A stretch of 31,847 bases of DNA from JAVZLH01 sp038883475 (GTDB lineage Archaea; Thermoproteota; Bathyarchaeia; Bathyarchaeales; Bathycorpusculaceae). The stretch is from assembly GCA_038883475.1 (NCBI GenBank), contig JAVZMA010000016.1:1-31847 (forward strand). Reading direction: 5' to 3'. A program made the translations under genes and the position numbers. Position 1 is the first letter of the stretch; every line of letters starts with the position of its first letter. Below are positions 7,085 to 15,119 of this stretch, piece after piece. The notes below the pieces were generated by a model. It ran no database searches. It was given only the letters and a program-made list of their open reading frames with translations, and was not told the DNA's origin.

Positions 7085-7522
7085 ATGGCTAAAAAAGAGC
7101 TTATACAAATGCTGAATAAAGCTTTAGAGCTGGAGCATGCCGCAAGAATACAATACCTTGCTCATGCAGAATTGGTAAAAGGAATAAACGCAGAGCCAAT
7201 AATCGCCAGACTAAAGGAAATCGCCGAAGATGAGAAAAAACATGAGGAAATGTTCAGAGAGTTGATAGGGAGCTACTTGGGAGGCGTGCCTTCCATGGGA
7301 ATGGCTGAAACTCACTCTGCTAAAACAATAAACGAAATTTTAGACGTGAACATTAAAGACGAGAAGCACGCTGTTGACGTTTACAGTGGAATCTTGGAAA
7401 AAGTACGCGAGATGAAAGACGATTTGAAATACGAGTATTTTCAGTTAGAACATAAGCTAAGACACGTCATCATGGATGAGCAAGAACACATAGCTGAGCT
7501 AAGCTTACTTCAAGGCAAATAA
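7085..7522 (+). CDS. Ferritin-like di-iron protein (bacterioferritin/rubrerythrin type)
   Basis: A 145-residue four-helix protein with two E-x2-H motifs: EKKHEEMF at about residues 51-58 and DEQEHIAEL near the end, plus E17-H18 in helix 1 and an Asp/Glu-rich third helix (NIKDEKHAVDVYSGIL). These supply a di-iron centre for iron oxidation or peroxide reduction. It lacks a rubredoxin domain. The frame opens upstream at 6998 within the Rieske gene, but GTGAGG at 7071-7076 points to ATG 7085, which also matches the helix-1 start in the family. Its neighbours are redox and iron proteins. Whether it stores iron or acts as a peroxidase is open. Confidence 0.85.
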   Translation: MAKKELIQMLNKALELEHAARIQYLAHAELVKGINAEPIIARLKEIAEDEKKHEEMFRELIGSYLGGVPSMGMAETHSAKTINEILDVNIKDEKHAVDVYSGILEKVREMKDDLKYEYFQLEHKLRHVIMDEQEHIAELSLLQGK

Positions 7523-7580
7523 ATAGCTAAACTTTTTCTATATTTTATTGATTATGCAGTAAACCTAAACGCTTGAATAT

Positions 7581-7609
7581 TTAAGTAGTCTTACTATTCA
7601 TTAAGTAGT
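7581..7609. promoter_or_regulatory. Two direct copies of TTAAGTAGT, 20 bases apart
   Basis: TTAAGTAGT occurs at 7581-7589 and again at 7601-7609, so the copies lie on the same face of the helix. Between them is TTACTATT, which partly inverts the motif. The pair lies 40 to 70 bases before the start at 7649 and could be an activator or repressor site for that gene. Confidence 0.35.
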
Positions 7610-7648
7610 TGACGGAACGGATTAAGCTTAATACCGGGGCAATTTTAA

Positions 7649-7924
7649 ATGGAATCTCTTAAAAAGGCTGTTGTTGAAGCTATAAACGAGTACAATAAAT
7701 ATAGAAGTCCAGAAGCCAAAGCAAAATTAGTTAAGGTAAGCGAAAAGGAACTCATTCTGGATTTTGAGGGTTCTTTCTGTAGGACTTGTGGGGTATATGA
7801 CTACCTAGAAGACTTCGTTTACGAACTACAGAAATTTGCAGATGTGAATTTGAAAATTGAAAGTTTTAAAGAATACAAACCCGAGACTATTAGGGTTAAG
7901 TACGCATTAAAAAGTGTGCGATGA
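7649..7924 (+). CDS. Conserved-looking small protein with CxxC, function unknown
   Basis: A 91-residue protein. The first 20 residues are helical (KKAVVEAINEYNKYRSPEAKAKL), followed by beta strands (LILDFEGSFCRTCGVYDYLEDF) and an acidic helix. The C-x2-C pair (FCRTCG) is flanked by aromatic and acidic residues, a pattern I associate with a small archaeal hypothetical family of similar length, though no function is known to me. The frame is well formed, starts with ATG and has typical codon use. It lies next to fprA, convergent with it (18 bases between stops), in a redox neighbourhood. A direct-repeat pair precedes it. Confidence 0.75.
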   Translation: MESLKKAVVEAINEYNKYRSPEAKAKLVKVSEKELILDFEGSFCRTCGVYDYLEDFVYELQKFADVNLKIESFKEYKPETIRVKYALKSVR

Positions 7925-7942
7925 AAGCAGGAGCATAAGATT

Positions 7943-9130
7943 TTAGGGGTATTTTATTTTTTGGGCGATGCTTTTACCAAAGCTGATACATTCCTGTAAC
8001 TCGCTGCTCGTTGGTACATACCGAATTTCTAATTGCGGTTCATAAACCTCAAAGTTGGCTTTTTTGGCCATCTCCACCATCTGCCTTACTGCGCCACCTC
8101 CCCATCCATACGAACCAAAGAAGGCCCAAAGCTTTCCTTTCGGCTTTAATACGGTTATATATGTTAGGAAGGCACTTACTGATGGAAACATGGAGTTGTT
8201 AAGAGTTGGAGAACCTACAATAATAGCTTTGGCTTCCAAAATTTCAGTGACGATTTCTGTGGCGTCAGATTCTCGCAATTTGAAGAATTTAACTTCTATT
8301 CCTTGGCTTGCTATTCCATCGGCTATGGCTCTAGCCATGATTGTTGTGCTTCCCCACATGCTGTCATAGGCTATCACTGCCTTGTCTTTAGAAGCGCCTC
8401 CGCTCCATCTCTTGTAGATGTCAACAATTTTCATTGGATTGGAACGCCAAATAACCCCATGACTAGGAGCAATAACCTTAATTGCAATCTTCATATCAAT
8501 CAATTCTTGAATTTTTCTTGTAACAAGCGCTGAAAAGGGCATGAGAATATTAGCGTAATATTTTGCTGCTTCTTCCATAAGCACCGATTCATCAACCTCA
8601 TCGTCAAAACGTCCGGAAGTGGCTAGGTGCTGGCCGAAAGCATCGTTTGGCATTAAGATGCCATCTTCAACAACATAAGTGAACATGCTGTCAGGCCAAT
8701 GCAGCATGGGCGCCTCAATAAATTTCAAAGTTCTTTTTCCAAGCTTCAACTGGTCACTGGTTTTAACCATTTCAATATTCAAGTCTTCGCCGTAATGTTT
8801 AGTTAAGCCCTCTTTTCCCTTCCGTGATGCTATTATTCGGGCGTTTTTTGCTTCTTTAATTATATAGGGCAATGCGCCTGAATGATCCATTTCAACATGG
8901 TTTATAATAATGTAATCGAGTTGTTCTGGGCTTACAATTTCGCTGATTTTTTCAATCAATTCGTTGTGAAAAGGGTATTTAACAGTGTCGACTAGGGCTG
9001 TCTTTTCATCCTTTATTAAGTAGGCGTTGTAGGTTGTTCCGCGTCTGGTCAAGTATCCGTGGAAGTCTCTAACGTTCCAGTCAACAGCACCCACCCAAAA
9101 AATGTTATCGCTTACTTCGATTTTACCCAT
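7943..9130 (-). CDS. fprA: Type A flavoprotein FprA (flavodiiron O2/NO reductase)
   Basis: A 395-residue flavodiiron protein that reduces O2 to water (or NO to N2O), in archaea often with F420H2 or rubredoxin as donor. Residues 1-245 form the metallo-beta-lactamase-like domain with all iron ligands: H78, E80, D82 (NHVEMDH), H144 (LHWPDS), D163 (NDAF) and H224 (PSHG). Residues 250-395 form the flavodoxin domain with FMN loops YDSMWGSTTIMA and GSYGWGGGAVRQM. The length is standard and the ligand set complete, so it should be active. It uses ATG at 9130 and stands alone on the minus strand among other oxygen-defence genes. Confidence 0.96.
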   Translation of the reverse strand: MGKIEVSDNIFWVGAVDWNVRDFHGYLTRRGTTYNAYLIKDEKTALVDTVKYPFHNELIEKISEIVSPEQLDYIIINHVEMDHSGALPYIIKEAKNARIIASRKGKEGLTKHYGEDLNIEMVKTSDQLKLGKRTLKFIEAPMLHWPDSMFTYVVEDGILMPNDAFGQHLATSGRFDDEVDESVLMEEAAKYYANILMPFSALVTRKIQELIDMKIAIKVIAPSHGVIWRSNPMKIVDIYKRWSGGASKDKAVIAYDSMWGSTTIMARAIADGIASQGIEVKFFKLRESDATEIVTEILEAKAIIVGSPTLNNSMFPSVSAFLTYITVLKPKGKLWAFFGSYGWGGGAVRQMVEMAKKANFEVYEPQLEIRYVPTSSELQECISFGKSIAQKIKYP

Positions 9131-9213
9131 ATTCTATCATCCTATAACTTGGTATCATAGTATTTAGCCAATAAACGTATATGAAAATTTCTAAAGGTTA
9201 GCAACAAAAATGT

Positions 9214-9657
9214 TTATCTTTCTCTTAATTTTTCCCATTTTTCTAACTCTCCAGGAACTACAATGAATAGCGGATGTGGTTCTATAGCCTTATTGTTTAA
9301 AAGCGCCTTTGCCATAGCGGGATCTCTCTTCAAAAGCTTGTTTATCAGAAGATTATATTCATAACACAACTGTCCCGTGGTGACGGATATCTTCAAGTTG
9401 GTATTCACGAGGGATTGGTCAATTCTTTCAGGATTAAATTTGAATTTCCGCTTAACTCCTTCAGCCAAAATGAAAGAGAGGTAAGTATTAATCGCCTTCA
9501 AGGGTTCTTTTGACCCTTTAAACCTTGCCAGTTGCGGATGGTTCAAGTAACCCCTCGTTTTTCCCTCCAAAACAGCTTTAGCTAACAGCGCCTCTCGCCA
9601 TAAAGCTAACAAACCCTGCCTGTCCAAGTATTTTGGGGGTATACTCCAAATCCTCAA
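9214..9657 (-). CDS. Pyrimidine dimer DNA glycosylase/endonuclease V family
   Basis: A 147-residue protein starting MRIWSIPPKYLDRQGLLALWRE and carrying KTRGYLNHPQLARFKG, the signature of the Pyr_excise family related to phage T4 endonuclease V. Such enzymes cut the glycosidic bond at UV-induced pyrimidine dimers and nick the strand. The conserved W-R-E, H-P-Q-L and R-F residues are present, and the length is usual. I infer a DNA-repair role; activity in archaeal members is largely unproven. The gene is divergent from thioredoxin, and a shared TATA element about 27 bases upstream suggests a leaderless message. Confidence 0.85.
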   Translation of the reverse strand: MRIWSIPPKYLDRQGLLALWREALLAKAVLEGKTRGYLNHPQLARFKGSKEPLKAINTYLSFILAEGVKRKFKFNPERIDQSLVNTNLKISVTTGQLCYEYNLLINKLLKRDPAMAKALLNNKAIEPHPLFIVVPGELEKWEKLRER

Positions 9658-9679
9658 GGTGCCACATTCTCATTTAAGG

Positions 9680-9688
9680 CTTATATAG
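9680..9688. promoter_or_regulatory. Shared TATA element CTTATATAG
   Basis: CTTATATAG is near-palindromic and centred at 9684. On the minus strand it lies 27 bases before the ATG of the dimer glycosylase, right for a leaderless archaeal message. On the plus strand it predicts a start near 9710, giving the thioredoxin gene (9725) a leader of about 15 bases. Confidence 0.5.
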
Positions 9689-9724
9689 TTCCATACTAGT
9701 CCAAATTTATTGGTTTATTAGATT

Positions 9725-10108
9725 ATGGAGATCGTAGATTTAAGCCCAGCTAATTGGCATGAAGAAGTTGCCCGCTCTACAACTTTGACGTTGATCTATT
9801 TTTGGCATGCCCAATGTCCTTGGTGCAGAGAACTAACGCCTATTTTTGAAAAAGTGGCCTCAGAATACTCTGGAAAAATTAAATTTGCCAGATTGAACAT
9901 CTTGGAGTCTCCATCAAATCAGGAGATGGCAGTTAATCTGGGAGTTATGAGCACGCCAACTTTGATGTTCTTTTGTGGTGGAAGACCGTTAATGCAGATT
10001 GTTGGTTTTATGGCAGAAGAGGATTTGAGAAAAACTTTAGATGAAATGTTAGGTAAATATCGTAAATGCCTTACGCAAAGCACCGACCTTAGAAGCTACA
10101 TTGTTTGA
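9725..10108 (+). CDS. Thioredoxin-fold protein with CPWC active site
   Basis: A 127-residue thioredoxin-like protein. The redox pair is C31-P-W-C34, and the cis-proline sits in STPTLMFF (P78). Order of elements (ANWHEEVAR, LIYFWHAQCPWCRELTPIF, KFARLNI, GGRPLMQIVGF) is that of a full thioredoxin domain with a C-terminal tail of some 20 residues. CPWC differs from the classical CGPC and should shift the redox potential; similar motifs occur in archaeal and bacterial thioredoxin relatives. No signal peptide is seen, so it acts in the cytoplasm, reducing disulfides or serving a peroxidase. Confidence 0.88.
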   Translation: MEIVDLSPANWHEEVARSTTLTLIYFWHAQCPWCRELTPIFEKVASEYSGKIKFARLNILESPSNQEMAVNLGVMSTPTLMFFCGGRPLMQIVGFMAEEDLRKTLDEMLGKYRKCLTQSTDLRSYIV

Positions 10109-10120
10109 AACCGTTACTAT

Positions 10121-11086
10121 TCACGTTATTTTTAGTTCTTCGAAAAAGTCACTAATGTCTATTGTGGGTGAACCATCTATGTCATGGATCATCTGTTTTG
10201 CTGGTGGACTAGTGAGGTAGAAAGGTATTCTTTTAGCTATGCGTTCGTGAAACGCTGGAACTAGCTCGTTTTTGTAGAAAATTCCGATAGGAATTTTGTC
10301 ACCCCACTCTTTTGCTTTTTCTATAGCTGCAACTTTTTTACTGAACTCTTCAGCAGAATCATGCACAACTGGGTCATAGCCAATTTCATCTAACTTGTAA
10401 AGCCTGGGGATCGGCTTTCCAGTTTTCGGATCAATGCGGTCCTCTCCAGCGTACCATTCCTTTGTGTTTATGTCGTTGTAGGTGGGGCATGGCTGCAGTA
10501 TGTCAACGAGGCCTAATCCTTTATGCTTTATTGCGTGCTTCATGGTTTCTTTTAGGTGTTTTGTGTCGTAAGCGTAGGCTCTCGCAACGAAAGTGTAGCC
10601 CGCTGCTATTGCTAGCATTATTGGGTTTATTGCTTCGTTGAGGTTAGGCTTTGGAATGGCTTTAACTTTCAAGCCCCGTTGTAAGGTTGGTGAGGCTTGT
10701 CCTTTCGTAAGCCCATAAACACCGTTGTCATGTATTAAATAGGTCATGTCCACATTTCTTCTTCCAGCGTTAACGAGGTGGCCTACCCCTATTCCAAGTC
10801 CGTCGCCGTCTCCTCCGATGGCTATCACTTCTAATTCGGGGTTTGCGATTTTTATTCCCTGTGCGAAGGGTAGGGTTCTACCATGAAGCGTGTGGACCCC
10901 GTAGGCTTTAACAAAGTGGGGCACTTTTCCAGAACAGCCTATTCCAGAAACTAATACTACGCGGTGAGGCTCAAGTCCAAGTTCTGCAAGAGCCATCTGC
11001 AAAGCAGTAAGGATGCCGAAGTTTCCGCATCCGGGGCACCAGTCTACAAAAACTTCTGTTTTGAAATCCGTCCACTTAAGAGCCAT
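10121..11086 (-). CDS. 2-oxoacid:ferredoxin oxidoreductase, beta subunit
   Basis: The 321-residue catalytic subunit that oxidises 2-oxoacids with CoA to acyl-CoA, CO2 and reduced ferredoxin. Thiamine diphosphate and Mg2+ bind at GDGDGLGIGVGHLVNAGRRN (from about residue 92). Cluster ligands are C17 and C20 (CPGC), C51 (GIGCSG) and a Cys in LQPCPTYND. The protein ends like the two-subunit enzymes of Sulfolobus. Its ATG overlaps the end of the alpha gene by 11 bases, so the pair is translationally coupled. Substrate (pyruvate, 2-oxoglutarate or broad) cannot be fixed from sequence alone. Confidence 0.95.
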   Translation of the reverse strand: MALKWTDFKTEVFVDWCPGCGNFGILTALQMALAELGLEPHRVVLVSGIGCSGKVPHFVKAYGVHTLHGRTLPFAQGIKIANPELEVIAIGGDGDGLGIGVGHLVNAGRRNVDMTYLIHDNGVYGLTKGQASPTLQRGLKVKAIPKPNLNEAINPIMLAIAAGYTFVARAYAYDTKHLKETMKHAIKHKGLGLVDILQPCPTYNDINTKEWYAGEDRIDPKTGKPIPRLYKLDEIGYDPVVHDSAEEFSKKVAAIEKAKEWGDKIPIGIFYKNELVPAFHERIAKRIPFYLTSPPAKQMIHDIDGSPTIDISDFFEELKIT

Positions 11087-13007
11087 AAGTTAACACCTGC
11101 CTTTTAGGCGCTTTATCCAAAAGCACAAGTTTTAAAGCATTGTAAACTTCGGTTGTTGTCATAGGTCTCCCATTGTATTTCAAAATTTGAAAATCCATGG
11201 AGATTCCTGTTTTTTCTCTTATAATTCCACCCAACTGCCCTGAATAGTTCATTTCAACATCAATTAATTTTTCAGCCTTTTGGAGAACTTCTGCTATATG
11301 CTGGCTAGGAAGCGGATGTACCATGCGAACCTGCAGAAAAGCAAGGCTAAAACCCTCTCCGGCCAGCTTATTTAATGTTTCAAGAATTGCGCCTTTTGGA
11401 GAACCCCAACTAACAATGATGTTTTTGGTGTTTTCATCACCGAAAAAGTTAACTTTCTCGCTCATAGGAACTTCTCTTTCCACAACTTCAAGTTTTTTCA
11501 TCCTCTTTTCCATCATTTTAGTTCTCGTGTCTGATTCTTCGCTTATGTGCCCAAACTCGTTATGCTCATCGCCCGTGTACCAGTGGGCGCCTCCCCTTGT
11601 GCCTAGAAAAACTCTGGGAGAAATCCCTTTTTCCGTGAAAGCAAACCGCTTATATTCCAAATCCTTAAGCTTATCTTCATCTAGGATGTCACCTCGTTGA
11701 ATTTTAACGCCTTTAGTTTCGAATATTGGAAAAGTTTGAGAACTGTTGGCAAGCGCTTTATCTATTAAATGAATTACTGGCAACTGAAATCTTTCGGCGT
11801 AGTTGAAGGCCGTTATCGCATCATAGAAGCATTCTTTAATGTCGCCTGAAGCAAGCACTATCCGTGGGAACTCGCCGTGGCCAGCGTGAACGGCGAACCT
11901 TAAATCATCCTGTCCGTGCCTAGTTGGCAAACCCGTGGAGGGAGCGCCTCTCTGATAATATGTGATTACAACGGGAACTTCATTGTTCCCCGCCCAAGAT
12001 AATCCTTCAACCATAAGGGAAAACCCTGGCCCAGAAGTAGATGTGGATGCTCTCGTGCCAGTTAAAGCTGCCCCAGATGCCATATTTATCGCTGCAATTT
12101 CATCCTCGGTTTGCAGCACCACAACTCCCGCGTTTGCGCCGGGAACTTTTGTCCTTAGAATTTCGTGGGCTTCTATGTACTCGCTTTCATCTGCGGCGGG
12201 CGTTATGGGATAGTAAGTTTGAATTCTGCATCCTCCTAGAACCTTGCCAACAGCAACCGCTTGATTCCCTGATAGAAAAATGCGTTCCTCTTTTACTGGC
12301 AGTTTTTGAAGTTGACGGTTAAAGCCTTCTGGAAAACTTTTTTTAGCGTATTCATAAGCGAGCCTTAGTGCAAGGACGTTCATTTCAACGATTTTAGGTC
12401 TTTCTTGGAAAAATGTTCTTATGGCTTTCTCCACAAGCTCCACATCATAATTAACCAAGCCGAAAGAAATGCCTATTGTTAAAACGTTTATCATTCGCAT
12501 AATCTTGCTTAGTTTATCTATGCCTAACTTGCTTGCAATTTGCTTAAGCAACTCCATGTAAGGAGCTTGAAAAACGCGGATGCCTCTCTTTTCCGCGTCC
12601 GCAAGTAAATCGCCTAAACGGTCACTTAACCCTTTCTTTTCTAGATACTTTTGAAAGGCTGATTTAAATTCTAGCGGCAAAGTCGATATGGTTAAAGTTC
12701 GTGTCTCCAACTGATCCTTATCAACAATTATTCCGCCTCCAAGAACAACTTCCTCTATATGGCGAACGACTGTTTCTGCGTCAAAAGCTGCAAGCAAATT
12801 CACATCATTTACATTAGCTAAAACTTCGTGGTCTGATACCCTTAAGTGAAAGTAACTGTGCAATCCCTTGATGTTAGAATGATATTCTCGCCTCCCATAA
12901 ACATATAAGCCACCATAACCGCATGCCCTTCCAAAAATGTTCGCCGCAGTGTCTACACCGCTTCCTTGAGGACCACCTGTCATCCAGTTAAAATCTAGTT
13001 CCGCCAA
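11076..13007 (-). CDS. 2-oxoacid:ferredoxin oxidoreductase, fused gamma-alpha subunit
   Basis: A 643-residue subunit in which the gamma domain (about 1-200, GGPQGSGVDTAANIFGRA) is fused ahead of the alpha domain (about 240-640). The YPITPA motif at 266-271, typical of the two-subunit archaeal enzymes such as that of Sulfolobus, continues as AADESEYIE; the later SGPGFSLMVEGLSWAG and GTRGGAHWYTGDEHNEFGH segments also fit. The start is TTG at 13007 without its own strong ribosome site, only five bases after the stop of a 45-residue Cys-rich gene, so translation probably relies on ribosomes finishing that gene. It supplies reduced ferredoxin for central anaerobic metabolism. Confidence 0.95.
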   Translation of the reverse strand: MAELDFNWMTGGPQGSGVDTAANIFGRACGYGGLYVYGRREYHSNIKGLHSYFHLRVSDHEVLANVNDVNLLAAFDAETVVRHIEEVVLGGGIIVDKDQLETRTLTISTLPLEFKSAFQKYLEKKGLSDRLGDLLADAEKRGIRVFQAPYMELLKQIASKLGIDKLSKIMRMINVLTIGISFGLVNYDVELVEKAIRTFFQERPKIVEMNVLALRLAYEYAKKSFPEGFNRQLQKLPVKEERIFLSGNQAVAVGKVLGGCRIQTYYPITPAADESEYIEAHEILRTKVPGANAGVVVLQTEDEIAAINMASGAALTGTRASTSTSGPGFSLMVEGLSWAGNNEVPVVITYYQRGAPSTGLPTRHGQDDLRFAVHAGHGEFPRIVLASGDIKECFYDAITAFNYAERFQLPVIHLIDKALANSSQTFPIFETKGVKIQRGDILDEDKLKDLEYKRFAFTEKGISPRVFLGTRGGAHWYTGDEHNEFGHISEESDTRTKMMEKRMKKLEVVEREVPMSEKVNFFGDENTKNIIVSWGSPKGAILETLNKLAGEGFSLAFLQVRMVHPLPSQHIAEVLQKAEKLIDVEMNYSGQLGGIIREKTGISMDFQILKYNGRPMTTTEVYNALKLVLLDKAPKRQVLTYGS

Positions 13008-13012
13008 ACTCT

Positions 13013-13150
13013 TTACCCGCCAGTAGCCTTATCCACACCTATACAGCATTCACATTCAGAAGTTTCACCGCAATACGGACAAACACACTTACAATCGTCA
13101 ATTGGTTGACCACATTTTTCACATAAAGGCGCATATTCCTCAGAATTCAT
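13013..13150 (-). CDS. 45-residue Cys-rich zinc-ribbon peptide upstream of the oxidoreductase
   Basis: From ATG 13150 the frame reads MNSEEYAPLCEKCGQP and CKCVCPYCGETSECECC, with ten Cys in 45 residues, mostly in C-x2-C or C-x-C pairs. Such a density suggests two zinc or iron sites. A strong ribosome site AAGGGGG lies eight bases before the ATG. The stop is five bases from the TTG start of the oxidoreductase alpha gene, so the three genes form one operon and the peptide may help assemble clusters, bind the enzyme or couple translation. I do not recognise a named family. Confidence 0.75.
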   Translation of the reverse strand: MNSEEYAPLCEKCGQPIDDCKCVCPYCGETSECECCIGVDKATGG

Positions 13151-13218
13151 CTAATAAACCCCCTTTTCATAATTGCCTTTCTAAATAGTTAAACCTTATG
13201 TGATGAGAAAAACTAATA

Positions 13219-14400
13219 ATGAAACAGCAAAGCGAGGAGGAAAAAGAAATGGATTTTATGGAAAGGTTTTCAGATGAATGGGGACCTGAAAAAATTCTAC
13301 AAGTCTACGACCCAGAAACCAAAATGAAGGGAATACTTGTCATCGATAACACTGCCCTTGGCCCTGGCAAAGGCGGAATAAGAATGACGCCCGCAGTGGA
13401 CGTAGAGGAGGTTTCCAGACTTGCCAGAACTATGACTTGGAAATGCGCCCTAGCCGAATTACCTTTCGGAGGAGCCAAATCAGGAATAATCGCAGATCCT
13501 AAAAAGATCTCAAAAGAAGAGAAAAATAACTTAATTAGAGCCTTTGCCATTGCATTAAAACCTCTATCTCCAAGCCAATACATTGCAGGTCCAGACATTA
13601 ATACCGGCGAAGAAGAAATGGCAATTTACGCTTTAACAAATGGCAACTTGAATTCTTGTACTGGCAAACCCGCAAATATGTGTGTTAGACCAGGCGAAAA
13701 ATGTGGTATTCCCCATGAATACGGTTCGACGGCTTACGGGGTATTTCACGCATCAATGGTAGCTTCAGAGCACTTTGGTTTAGATTTAAAAAAAGCAAGA
13801 GTAGCCATTGACGGCTTCGGGAATGTAGGCTCCTTCCTTATGAAATACCTATCAGATTATGGAGCCGAAATTGTTGCAGTAAGCGACAGCAAAGGCTGCA
13901 TATATAACCCTAACGGATTAGAATATGAAAAATTGAAGCAAGTTAAAGCTTCAACAAATTCTGTTATTAATTATGAGCCGGGACAAATTTTGAAAAATGA
14001 AGCGCTTTTCGAGCTGCCAGTAGAGGTTCTTGTTCCCGCTTCTATACCTGATGTCATAAACGAAAAGAATGTTGATAAAATTCAAGCAAGAATAGTTGTT
14101 GAGGCGGCTAATATCCCTGTGAAACCAGAGATCGAAAAAATACTTTATGAAAGAGGAATTCTAATAGTCCCCGATTTTGTGGCAAACGCTGGGGGCGTAA
14201 TATCCTCTTACGCCGAGTATTTAGGTGAAAATCCAAGAAAAATGTTTGAGATTGTTGAAGAAAGAATAGTTAAGAATACTCGGTTAGTCTTAAGAGAAGC
14301 CGCTAAGGCAAAAATCCCGCCAAGAGATGCTGCATTAAAAATCGCTAAAAAAAGAGTTAGAGAAGCAATGGAAAAAAGAAGAGAAAATCGCACTAATTGA
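13219..14400 (+). CDS. Glu/Leu/Phe/Val-type amino acid dehydrogenase, probably glutamate
   Basis: A 393-residue enzyme catalysing reversible oxidative deamination to a 2-oxoacid with NAD(P). The substrate side shows GPGKGGIRM, TWKCALAELPFGGAKSGI (K75 and catalytic K87) and IAGPDINTGEEEM (D126). The nucleotide fold carries GFGNVG at 199-204 and ends the strand with VSDSKG. The length is slightly under the usual 410-420 residues of glutamate dehydrogenases. Glutamate fits the neighbouring 2-oxoacid oxidoreductase, since 2-oxoglutarate would link the two. A 26-residue insert-like stretch (SCTGKPANMCVRPGEKCG) with three Cys after about 145 is uncommon. Transcription is divergent from the oxidoreductase operon. 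Confidence 0.92.
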   Translation: MKQQSEEEKEMDFMERFSDEWGPEKILQVYDPETKMKGILVIDNTALGPGKGGIRMTPAVDVEEVSRLARTMTWKCALAELPFGGAKSGIIADPKKISKEEKNNLIRAFAIALKPLSPSQYIAGPDINTGEEEMAIYALTNGNLNSCTGKPANMCVRPGEKCGIPHEYGSTAYGVFHASMVASEHFGLDLKKARVAIDGFGNVGSFLMKYLSDYGAEIVAVSDSKGCIYNPNGLEYEKLKQVKASTNSVINYEPGQILKNEALFELPVEVLVPASIPDVINEKNVDKIQARIVVEAANIPVKPEIEKILYERGILIVPDFVANAGGVISSYAEYLGENPRKMFEIVEERIVKNTRLVLREAAKAKIPPRDAALKIAKKRVREAMEKRRENRTN

Positions 14401-14499
14401 AACATTTTTGGCCCTAAGCGCTCATTTCCAGTCCATTCGATTTTCGTATGCTTTCACTAATATTTCAACCGAATTTCGTTCACAAATTTTTTAATCCAG

Positions 14500-14520
14500 A
14501 CAATACATTCGAATTATTGT
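14500..14520. promoter_or_regulatory. Inverted repeat ACAATA-n9-TATTGT before rubrerythrin
   Basis: Six-base perfect arms lie nine bases apart around an inner ATTCGAAT palindrome that is slightly off centre. The site covers the expected transcription start, about 25 bases after a TTTTTTAAT TATA-like element and 26 before the rubrerythrin ATG. It could be an operator of the redox regulon, though its sequence differs from the palindrome near the PerR-like gene. Confidence 0.4.
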
Positions 14521-14545
14521 AAACAAAATAAGCGTGGTGATAGAA

Positions 14546-15049
14546 ATGAGAAAAATGACTGAAGATAACTTGAAAAGCGCCTTTGCAGGTGAAAGCCAAG
14601 CCCACATGCGCTATTTGATTTTTGCTAGAAAGGCGGAGGAAGAGGGCTATCCGAATGTTGCAAGACTTTTTAGAGCCATAGCTTATGCTGAGCAGGTGCA
14701 TGCAACAAACCATTATGATGTTTTAGGCATGATTCGCGGTTCATCCGATAATCTGCAAGTTGCCATAGACGGCGAAACCTACGAAGTGAATGAAATGTAT
14801 CCAGCATACAATGCTGTAGCGAAACTCCAAGAGGAAAAGGGAGCCCAAAGAACAACCGATTGGGCGCTACAAGCAGAAAAAGTGCACGCAGGCATGTATC
14901 AAAAAGCCAAGCAAGCAGTTGAGGGAGGGAAAGACATTAAACTCGGTCCAATCTACATCTGTGACGTATGCGGATACACGGTGGAGGGCGAAGCGCCGAG
15001 CAGATGCCCAGTATGCGGAGCATCAAAGGAGAAGTTTAGGAAATTTTAG
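14546..15049 (+). CDS. rbr: Rubrerythrin
   Basis: A 167-residue rubrerythrin that reduces hydrogen peroxide to water with electrons from a rubredoxin-type donor. The ferritin-like domain holds a di-iron site: E15 (FAGESQAHMRY), E49-x2-H52 (AEQVHA), the helix 3 Glu residues near E80, and E111-x2-H114 (AEKVHA). The C-terminal rubredoxin-like domain binds iron through C139, C142, C154 and C157 (CDVCG, CPVCG). GGTGA lies five bases before ATG 14546; an upstream GTG at 14534 lies inside that ribosome site. SOD follows 70 bases later and would provide the peroxide that this enzyme removes. Confidence 0.96.
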   Translation: MRKMTEDNLKSAFAGESQAHMRYLIFARKAEEEGYPNVARLFRAIAYAEQVHATNHYDVLGMIRGSSDNLQVAIDGETYEVNEMYPAYNAVAKLQEEKGAQRTTDWALQAEKVHAGMYQKAKQAVEGGKDIKLGPIYICDVCGYTVEGEAPSRCPVCGASKEKFRKF

Positions 15050-15119
15050 GGAATCTGCAAACTGCGAAAATAACAAATACGAAAGGAGATAAATTAATTG
15101 AAAGATTAGGGGGGATTAG

